Assembly (NCBI GenBank): GCA_963724945.1
Contig: CAVRWL010000004.1
Location: 1 to 64,000 of the forward strand
Direction: 5' to 3'
Source: Hyphomicrobium_A sp963724945
GTDB lineage: Bacteria > Pseudomonadota > Alphaproteobacteria > Rhizobiales > Hyphomicrobiaceae
Length of the DNA: 64,000 nucleotides
The notes beneath the pieces are model-generated. The model did not search any database. It saw only the letters and a list, made by a program, of their open reading frames with translations, and was not told where the DNA came from. A program made the translations under genes and the position numbers. Below, one piece after another: positions 58,162-64,000 of the stretch (its first letter is position 1; each line of letters starts with the position of its first letter).

Positions 58162-60006
58162 CTATGTCGGTGCGCGGGCGGCGCTCGCCGGCGCGCTGCG
58201 CCAGCGCACGATGAAGTCGGCAGGGATGGCGATCGACCAGCGCACACCCTCCTGGGGAAACTCATATGCGACGGTCGCGTTGAGGGCCTGCGCGGCGACC
58301 CGCTCGATGACGATATGGCCGAAGCCCTTGACCGCCGGCGGCGCCACGGCGGGGCCGGCCCGCTCCCGCCAATTGAGGCTCAAGCGCGGCTTGCCATCGC
58401 CGTTGGATGCAACCGACCACATCACGCGCACCCGCCCTTCGCTCGTGGACAATGCGCCGTACTTCGCCGCGTTGGTGGCGAGCTCGTGCAGCGCCAGTCC
58501 GAGGTTCTGCGCCGCGGTCGCGTTGACGAAGACGCTCGGCCCCTCGCATTCGAGCGCTTCGGATTCGCTGCCGATGAAGGGTTGCAGCACCGCGCGGATG
58601 AGCTCTTCGAGGGAGGCGCCCGCCCAATCCTCCGCGACAAGCAGGTCATGGGAGGCCGAAAGGCCCTGCAGGCGCTGGATCAGCTCCGATTGCAGCACGG
58701 CGACGTCGCTGCTCGCGCGCGCGGTCTGGCGCACCATCGCCATGATGACGGCGAGCAGGTTCTTGGTGCGGTGCGATAACTCGCGCATGACGACGCGCAG
58801 GTGCTTGTCGACCCGCGTTCGCTCGGAAATGTCGCGCAGCACGGCAGAGAAGCCGATGATGCGTCCATCGGGACGGCGCATCGGCGCCGCATTGATCGCG
58901 ACATCGATCAACGTTCCGTCCTTGCGCCGCCGCACCGCGTCGCGCAGCACGTGCTCGCCGTGGCGCAAGTGCTGATACTTCTCCTCGAATTCCTGGCCGG
59001 CGCCCTCCGTGAACAGGATCCGCTCCGACGTGCCGATGATCTCATCGGCCGTGTACCCGAACATCTGCTCCGCACCGGGATTCCACGACAGCACCGTGCC
59101 GTCCTCCGCGAGGGAGATGATGGCGTCGGGCGACATTCCGACGATCGTCGCCAGCTGGGCGTTGCGCTCGGCCTCCTCAAGATGCTCGGTGATGTCCGTG
59201 TTGGTCCCGAACCAGCGCACGACCTTGCCGCTCTCGTCGCGGATCGGCATGGCTCTCGACAGAAACCAGCGATAGGTGCCGTCGCGTCCGCGCAGCGGGA
59301 AGGTGTCCTCCCACACCTCGCCCGTCTTAAAGTGACGGGAAATCTTCTCGACGACGCGATTGACGTGATCGGGATGATGCACCTTTTGCCAGCCCCATCC
59401 CTTCATCTCCTCGAGGCTCGTGCCCGTGTAGTCGAACCAGCGCTTGTTGTACCAGAAGATGGATCCCGTCTCGTCGGCCATCCAGGCGAACTGCGCGATG
59501 TTGTCGGCGAGCGTGCGAAAGCGCGACTCGCTTTCCCGTTGCGCGCGCGCAGCGTACACCCACGGCGTCGTCTCCACGACGATGGCGAGCACGCCCGCGG
59601 GCGCGCCCGTCTCGTCGCGCACCGGGCTGTAGTCGAGGTTCATCCATGCATCCTCGGGCGCGCCACGGCGATTGAGGAGGAAGTGCTTGTCCTTGAACGA
59701 CAGCATCTCTCCGGCAAGCCCGACTTGCATCACCTGTCGGTTGAAGTCAGCAACCTCGGGCCATCCCTGCAGAACCGGCGAGCCGAGGATCTGCGGATGG
59801 CGGCTTCCGGCAAAGCCCGCATAGGCATCGTTGTAGATCATGATGCCGTCCTTCCCCCACAGCAGCACCATCGGCAGGGGCGAAGCCGTGACGATGTCGA
59901 CGGCAGTCCGCAAGCTCTGCGGCCAAGTCTCGATCGCGCCGAGACTGGTCGCCGACCAATCGAACGCTTGGATGTGCGATTTCATTTCGCTGGCAGGGGG
60001 TGACAT
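58162..60006 (-). CDS. PAS-domain HWE/HRxxN sensor histidine kinase
   Basis: About 614 aa from the ATG at 60006 (60066 is also possible). Three PAS-like segments (about residues 20-150, 165-285 and 300-410; FGTNTDITEHLEEAERNAQL and VLRDISERTRV are PAC ends), then the HWE/HisKA_2 dimerisation helix RELSHRTKNLLAVIMAMVRQ, with the H-R-x-x-N motif of kinases that phosphorylate PhyR, and an ATPase domain with ALHELATNAAKYGALS and WRERAGP. No membrane segments, so probably cytosolic. Next to the phyR locus, so a plausible PhyR kinase. Confidence 0.9.
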   Translation of the reverse strand: MSPPASEMKSHIQAFDWSATSLGAIETWPQSLRTAVDIVTASPLPMVLLWGKDGIMIYNDAYAGFAGSRHPQILGSPVLQGWPEVADFNRQVMQVGLAGEMLSFKDKHFLLNRRGAPEDAWMNLDYSPVRDETGAPAGVLAIVVETTPWVYAARAQRESESRFRTLADNIAQFAWMADETGSIFWYNKRWFDYTGTSLEEMKGWGWQKVHHPDHVNRVVEKISRHFKTGEVWEDTFPLRGRDGTYRWFLSRAMPIRDESGKVVRWFGTNTDITEHLEEAERNAQLATIVGMSPDAIISLAEDGTVLSWNPGAEQMFGYTADEIIGTSERILFTEGAGQEFEEKYQHLRHGEHVLRDAVRRRKDGTLIDVAINAAPMRRPDGRIIGFSAVLRDISERTRVDKHLRVVMRELSHRTKNLLAVIMAMVRQTARASSDVAVLQSELIQRLQGLSASHDLLVAEDWAGASLEELIRAVLQPFIGSESEALECEGPSVFVNATAAQNLGLALHELATNAAKYGALSTSEGRVRVMWSVASNGDGKPRLSLNWRERAGPAVAPPAVKGFGHIVIERVAAQALNATVAYEFPQEGVRWSIAIPADFIVRWRSAPASAARAPT

Positions 60007-60189
60007 GGCCGGCTCGGAAGCGCTTTGCGACAGTCTACGTGAGGAGCACGTGGCACGGTATGTCATTTGACATATCTGCGTTATGAGGTCATTGCGGACG
60101 CCCGGCGCGCTCGACGCACTGGAACCGAACCGCGCGCGCCGGAGTTGGGGAAGACGAGCGAATGCCAATCCCCTCAGCGCGAGGCAGCC

Positions 60190-60366
60190 ATGGGCAACCT
60201 TCTCTCCTGGGCCGTCGTCTTTCTCATCATCGCTCTCATCGCCGCCTTCCTGGGCTTCGGCGGCGTCGCCGGCGTGGCGACCAATGGGGCGCGAATGCTG
60301 TTCTGGGTCGCCATCATCCTCGTGGTTCTCTCTTTCATCGGCGGCATGTTGCGACGTGGCTCTTGA
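60190..60366 (+). CDS. DUF1328 (UPF0391) membrane protein
   Basis: 58 aa: MGNLLSWAVVFLIIALIAAFLGFGGVAGVA..., two helices, the DUF1328 pattern. These small proteins are often induced by stress and sit near general stress genes. Start preceded by GAGGCAGCC. I found no EcfG-type site directly before it. Confidence 0.88.
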   Translation: MGNLLSWAVVFLIIALIAAFLGFGGVAGVATNGARMLFWVAIILVVLSFIGGMLRRGS

Positions 60367-60484
60367 AGGCGCGGCCGAAGGCATCGAGGAAGCTTAGCCT
60401 CCGCAGCAAGGCCGAAAAAACGACGTATTTTCCATGAGATAGGCGGGAACCAGCTGTCGGGGGGTGGCAAATCTCTGCTATGGT

Positions 60485-60510
60485 GGAACTTTCCCCGTTG
60501 CCCATGCGTT
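60485..60510 (+). promoter_or_regulatory. EcfG-type promoter of phyR
   Basis: GGAAC (60485-60489), 17 bases, CGTT (60507-60510), matching the EcfG (sigma-EcfG) promoter pattern. It lies 38 bases before the phyR start. Confidence 0.85.
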
Positions 60511-60548
60511 AGCGCGCATCGCGGCCCACCGTGAGAGAAGGGGAGACC

Positions 60549-61364
60549 ATGTCGATCTCAGAGGTTATCGCACCGCAGCTGCCGTACTTAAGGCGGTTCG
60601 CGCGCGTGTTGTCGGGCAGCCAGGCAAGCGGCGACGCCTACGTCGTCGCGATGCTCGAAGCGCTCGCGGCCGAGCCCGACCTATTTCCCACCGATCTCAA
60701 TCCGCGGGTCGCAACATATCAGACCTTTCTCAAGGTCTGGAACACGGTGCGCCTCAACCAGAAGGCCGCCGAGACCGCGGTCTCCGAGCGGCTCGCGGCG
60801 GCCGACCGCAAGCTCGAAGCCATAACGCCGAGAGCGCGCCAAGCGTTTCTGCTGATTGCGGTCGAGGAGTTCACGACCGAGGAAGCCGAACAGACTCTCG
60901 AGACCGACGAGATGGGCATCAAATCGCTCGTCGACCAGGCTGCTTCGGAGATCGCCGAGCAAGTGGCGACGAACGTTCTCATCATCGAGGACGAGCCGAT
61001 GATCGCCATCGACCTTGCCGATCTCGTCACCGGCCTCGGCCATGACGTCTGCGAGACGGCACGCACCCACAAGGAAGCCGTGGCGGCCTTCGGCCGGCAC
61101 AAGCCGGGCTTGGTTCTCGCCGACATCCAACTTGCCGACGGCAGCTCCGGCTTGGATGCGGTCAATGAGATTCTGGGATCGTTCGATGTGCCGGTGATCT
61201 TCATCACGGCTTATCCCGAGCGGCTGTTGACCGGCAGCCGTCCGGAGCCGACGTTCCTTGTCAACAAGCCGTTCCGGACAGAGACCGTGCAGGCCGTCAT
61301 CAGCCAGGCGCTGTTTTTCGACTACAGAGCGCGCCGCCCGAATGCCCGGGTCGCCTCGGCCTGA
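60549..61364 (+). CDS. phyR: Response regulator PhyR (anti-anti-sigma factor)
   Basis: 271 aa; the ATG follows GGGGAGACC. Residues 1-130 are a sigma-factor-like domain (EVIAPQLPYLRRFARVLSG..., ITPRARQAFLLIAVEEFTTEEA), and 145-265 a receiver domain (LIIEDEPMIAIDLADLV, phosphoacceptor Asp in VLADIQLADG, then FITAYPE and NKPF). Once phosphorylated, PhyR binds NepR and frees EcfG. Convergent with ecfG, 68 bases apart. Confidence 0.96.
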   Translation: MSISEVIAPQLPYLRRFARVLSGSQASGDAYVVAMLEALAAEPDLFPTDLNPRVATYQTFLKVWNTVRLNQKAAETAVSERLAAADRKLEAITPRARQAFLLIAVEEFTTEEAEQTLETDEMGIKSLVDQAASEIAEQVATNVLIIEDEPMIAIDLADLVTGLGHDVCETARTHKEAVAAFGRHKPGLVLADIQLADGSSGLDAVNEILGSFDVPVIFITAYPERLLTGSRPEPTFLVNKPFRTETVQAVISQALFFDYRARRPNARVASA

Positions 61365-61432
61365 AGTCGCACGCAGATTGTCAGGAGGAGCCGACGCGGG
61401 TGCGGAGCGAGGCGCGCTGCTGCACGTCCTTC

Positions 61433-61963
61433 TCACCTGTGTCGTCCCCGGCAAGCACCCTCCGCCGGATCGCGCGACATCAACTGGGCGAGCTTCGTGC
61501 GCGCGCGATTGACACGGCTCTTGACCGTGCCGACCGCGCAGCCGCAGATGCCGGCTGCGTCCTCGTAGGAGAACCCTTCCGCCCCGACGAGGATCAACGC
61601 CTCGCGCTGGTCGGCCGGCAACTTGGCTAGCGCATTGTTGAGGTCGATGAGGTCGAGATGGCCATGCTGCTCGGGGGCGACCGCCTGGCGCGCGGCAAAC
61701 TGGCCGTCGGCGTCGGGAACCTCGCGCTTCGTCTTGCGCAGCTCTGAGAAGTAGGCGTTGCGCAGGATCGTGAACAGCCACGCCTTGAGGTTGGTGCCCT
61801 GCTGGAAGGATTCCAGGTGATTCCAGGCCTTCACGAGGGCCTCCTGGACGAGATCGTCGGCGCGATCGCGGTTGCCGCACAGCGAGATGGCGAACGCCCG
61901 CATGTTCGGGATCGCCGCCACCAGATCGTCTCGGAGCGAGGTATCCTGCGCCCGCACGGTCAC
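61433..61963 (-). CDS. ecfG: ECF sigma factor EcfG
   Basis: 176 aa. Region 2: MRAFAISLCGNRDRADDLVQEALVKAW; region 4: LPADQREALILVGAEGFSYEDAAGICGCAVGTVKSRVNRARTKL. General stress sigma factor of alphaproteobacteria, recognising GGAAC-N16/17-CGTT. It overlaps the nepR stop by 4 bases (ATGA) and is held inactive by NepR. Confidence 0.95.
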   Translation of the reverse strand: MTVRAQDTSLRDDLVAAIPNMRAFAISLCGNRDRADDLVQEALVKAWNHLESFQQGTNLKAWLFTILRNAYFSELRKTKREVPDADGQFAARQAVAPEQHGHLDLIDLNNALAKLPADQREALILVGAEGFSYEDAAGICGCAVGTVKSRVNRARTKLAQLMSRDPAEGACRGRHR

Positions 61964-62277
61964 TGACCACCCTCCTCGGGCTCGTCAGCCTTCTGCGGGC
62001 GGGGCTCGTTGCGTTCGAGCTCCTTGATGAGCTGCGTGATCGCGTCGGGAACAGGCGCGTTGAGAAGCTCGCTGTAGGCGGCCTTCAATTGCTTGCCGAG
62101 GATGCCGGGAAGCACATCCTGGTTGCGTGCGCGTGTGCGTCCTAGCCGCTTACCTCGTCCATCGCTCTGGGGTGCCTTGCTTGAGGAGGGGTCTTTCAAA
62201 TCCGGCGCCGCGTGCTGCGCTTGCAAGCTCTCATCGCATGACTTGCCGCCAAGCGCCTTCTTCTCCTCGGACATCAA
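61960..62277 (-). CDS. nepR: Anti-sigma factor NepR
   Basis: 105 aa (start at 62277 or 62274). Mostly disordered N-terminus, then the conserved helix core ILGKQLKAAYSELLNAPVPDAITQLIKELE, which binds EcfG and PhyR. First gene of nepR-ecfG. Confidence 0.93.
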   Translation of the reverse strand: MMSEEKKALGGKSCDESLQAQHAAPDLKDPSSSKAPQSDGRGKRLGRTRARNQDVLPGILGKQLKAAYSELLNAPVPDAITQLIKELERNEPRPQKADEPEEGGQ

Positions 62278-62422
62278 TCAGACCCTCCCCCGTCCCGCCG
62301 CGACGTCGTGCACGCGAGGCTCCTTATTCTGCAGAGCGCACGCCATCTCATTTCTCCGGGGGCTCCCTCGCCGGAGCAAGATCGTCCGGCTGCACCTTAA
62401 CATCGGACCTATAGGCTTCAGC

Positions 62423-62447
62423 AACGGCCGGCCGCGGGAAAGGTTCC
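62423..62447 (-). promoter_or_regulatory. EcfG-type promoter of nepR-ecfG
   Basis: On the minus strand GGAAC (62447-62443), 16 bases, CGTT (62426-62423), 146 bases before the nepR start. It would give positive autoregulation. Confidence 0.85.
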
Positions 62448-62507
62448 CTTAGGGGAATAGATTTTTTGCTCGGCCGCTCCATCTGATGGTGCTGCAGCGC
62501 AAAAAGA

Positions 62508-62543
62508 AGCCCGCGACCCAAGGGCGAGCCCGGGTCGCGGGCT
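62508..62543 (-). terminator. Rho-independent terminator of csbD
   Basis: Twelve-base arms AGCCCGCGACCC (62508-62519) and GGGTCGCGGGCT (62532-62543), followed on the minus strand by TCTTTTT. Ends the csbD transcript, 61 bases after its stop. Confidence 0.92.
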
Positions 62544-62604
62544 GGAAACGTGCCGGCTGGAGGCGAGGGAGGTGCCGGCTCGCCCGACTTGCGTGGTCAG
62601 GGCC

Positions 62605-62802
62605 TCACCAGCGGCGCATGGCCTCGTCGACCTGCTTCTTAACTGCGTCCTTGGCGATGCCGTAGTGCTCTTGGATCTTGCCCTCGAGCTGCTCACGGTT
62701 GCCGGCGATCTGGTTGAGCTCGTCGTCCGTGAGCTTGCCCCACTGCTCCTTAACCTTTCCTCTGAACTGCTTCCAGTTGCCACTCACGCGATCCCAATTC
62801 AT
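62605..62802 (-). CDS. CsbD family stress protein
   Basis: 65 aa: MNWDRVSGNWKQFRGKVKEQWGKLTDDELNQIAGNREQLEGKIQEHYG is the CsbD pattern; hydrophilic and mostly helical. CsbD proteins are among the most strongly induced general stress genes, with unknown molecular function. The EcfG-type site upstream fits this. Confidence 0.95.
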   Translation of the reverse strand: MNWDRVSGNWKQFRGKVKEQWGKLTDDELNQIAGNREQLEGKIQEHYGIAKDAVKKQVDEAMRRW

Positions 62803-62841
62803 CGTTCTTCTCCTTGAGTTGCGTTGTGCAATCGGCGTGAA

Positions 62842-62866
62842 AACGAGTGCCTCCGGGATTAGTTCC
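62842..62866 (-). promoter_or_regulatory. EcfG-type promoter of csbD
   Basis: Minus-strand GGAAC (62866-62862), 16 bases, CGTT (62845-62842), about 40 bases before the csbD start. Confidence 0.87.
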
Positions 62867-62926
62867 GGCGGCGGTTGCAGCTTCCTGCCGATGATTCACG
62901 AGGGCATTAACGTGCACGGCGAAATG

Positions 62927-62951
62927 GGAACTTCTTTTACGGAGCTGCGTT
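62927..62951 (+). promoter_or_regulatory. EcfG-type promoter of the partial sensor gene
   Basis: GGAAC (62927-62931), 16 bases, CGTT (62948-62951), about 90 bases before the ATG at 63040. With the csbD site it makes a divergent pair. Confidence 0.83.
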
Positions 62952-63039
62952 TAGGCTAACCCGTTCGGGATAGCTCTCGCGCGGCGACGGGCGCTGCTCG
63001 CTGCCTCCGGGGAGGCTTAACCGAGAAGATCATCTTGCG

Positions 63040-64000
63040 ATGCTCAACCGCCCAAGACAGCGCACTTGGTCGATCCAGGCGCACTTCCTGCTCTACAGCC
63101 TCGCCCTCCTGGTGCCGGCGCTGATCTTCAGCGGCTTGATGATCCTGCGGTCCGCCTCCTTGGAGCGGGCGACGATGGAGCTCGAGACAACCGACGTGGT
63201 GAGGACCGTCGCCATCGCCATCGATCGCGAGCTCGCGGCCATGACGACGACGCTCAAGGCGCTCGCCTCCTCTCCGTCACTCGCCGAAGGCGACCTCGAG
63301 GCGTTCCATCGCCAGACCATGGCGGCACAGGAGGTCGGCGGCGATCACTTCTTCCTGACGAGCCGGACGGGCAAGCAGCTGGACAATACGCGCGTCTCCT
63401 GGGGCAGCCCCTTGCCGCCCGTCTCGGCCAACGATTGGAAGGAGGTCGTGGACACCGGCAAGCCGCAGGTATCCAACATCTACCAGGGCATCCTCGCCAA
63501 AGGGCCGGTCTTCAGCGTCAGCGTGCCGGTCCAAAAGCGGGGAAGGACCGTATATGTCTTGAGCGCCTCGATCTCTCCCGAGCGCATCCTTGAAATCCTG
63601 AAAAGCGAGAAGCTCGACGAGGGCTGGGTCGCCACCGTGACGGATCGCGCCGGCGTCGTCATCGCCCGATCCAAAGACTCAAACGCGTACGTCGGTCGCG
63701 CGGTCGACAATCAGCCCTTGCAAGGCGAGCCGATGCGACCGGGGCTGTGGCGCACGACGGACGCGGACGGAGCGCAGGTGCTGCGCGCCACGACCTACTC
63801 GCAACAGTCGGGTTGGCTCATCTCGACGACGGTCCCTCTGGCGATCGCCAATCGGCCGATTATCCATTCCTGGGTGCTCGTGGTTACGCTCGCCCTGAGC
63901 TTCACGCTACTCTCCGCGCTGCTCGCCGTCGTCTTCGGCCGCAGGATCTCCCGTCCCGTGCGGCAGCTCGCACAAGGCGCGCGCGCGCTCGGTCGTGGCG
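63040..64000 (+). CDS. Membrane sensor with Cache-type periplasmic domain, cut by the window end
   Basis: 320 residues are visible and the frame is still open at the window edge. A first helix (about residues 15-38, FLLYSLALLVPALIFSGLMI), a periplasmic Cache-like domain of about 230 residues (AIDRELAAMTTTLKALASSP..., DHFFLTSRTGKQLDNTR..., VTDRAGVVIARSKD...), a second helix (about 275-300), then HAMP (GRRISRPVRQLAQGARAL). Most likely a sensor histidine kinase, perhaps HWE type, or a cyclase; the output domain lies outside the window. An EcfG-type promoter lies upstream. Confidence 0.85.
   Translation, partial: MLNRPRQRTWSIQAHFLLYSLALLVPALIFSGLMILRSASLERATMELETTDVVRTVAIAIDRELAAMTTTLKALASSPSLAEGDLEAFHRQTMAAQEVGGDHFFLTSRTGKQLDNTRVSWGSPLPPVSANDWKEVVDTGKPQVSNIYQGILAKGPVFSVSVPVQKRGRTVYVLSASISPERILEILKSEKLDEGWVATVTDRAGVVIARSKDSNAYVGRAVDNQPLQGEPMRPGLWRTTDADGAQVLRATTYSQQSGWLISTTVPLAIANRPIIHSWVLVVTLALSFTLLSALLAVVFGRRISRPVRQLAQGARALGRG

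Overview
The window is high-GC DNA from an alphaproteobacterium, most likely a member of Hyphomicrobiales (the Bradyrhizobium/Hyphomicrobium side of the order; genus not assignable from sequence alone). The evidence is gene content: rluD-rpoH, uvrC followed by pgsA-moaD-moaE, an extensin-like protein, DUF1488 proteins, the NepR/EcfG/PhyR general stress response, HWE-type histidine kinases, and a CIRCE-controlled groESL. There is no rRNA operon, no CRISPR array and no recognisable insertion sequence. Two tRNA genes are present, Glu(CTC) and Gln(TTG).

Layout. Bases 1-6.3 kb look like the end of an integrative island: small secreted or stress-type genes (PRC-barrel, AI-2E-type permease, a His/Gln-repeat protein) and a tyrosine recombinase whose gene begins next to the 3' end of tRNA-Glu. 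From 6.4 to 24 kb is a housekeeping core: rluD-like, rpoH, amiC, pgsA-moaD-moaE, uvrC, a HAD phosphatase, a degenerate EAL protein and FUSC. At 24-26 kb is groES-groL. At 27.6-34.8 kb is an NAD-dependent molybdenum formate dehydrogenase operon (LysR regulator, fdsG, fdsB, fdsA, fdhD, fdsD). At 35.6-42.8 kb, a three-gene minus-strand operon encodes a metallophosphoesterase, a GMC oxidoreductase and a very long GMC oxidoreductase/alpha-beta hydrolase fusion. From 43 to 49 kb come small secreted or membrane proteins, a phosphoesterase of the phospholipase C type, and two proteins of molybdenum-hydroxylase maturation type. At 49-56 kb lie rpsU, lpxD, a cold-shock protein, a DEAD-box helicase and a fatty acid desaturase. 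At 56-64 kb lie an oxalate-decarboxylase-like bicupin, an HWE/HRxxN kinase, phyR, ecfG, nepR, csbD and the start of a membrane sensor.

How the genes fit together. Molybdopterin synthase (moaD, moaE), FdhD and the formate dehydrogenase form a molybdenum-dependent formate oxidation capacity. The bicupin could supply formate from oxalate. The last 5 kb is a general stress response locus: I find four sites matching the EcfG promoter pattern GGAAC-N16/17-CGTT, one each in front of phyR, nepR-ecfG, csbD and the partial sensor gene.

Data quality matters. Many reading frames carry single-base indels, most densely in fdsB-fdsA (30.1-33.6 kb) and 39.0-43.3 kb, but also in groES, which is normally essential. 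The translated pieces on either side are full-length family sequence, so sequencing or assembly error is the simplest reading. Affected genes are given here with whole-gene coordinates and the break positions.
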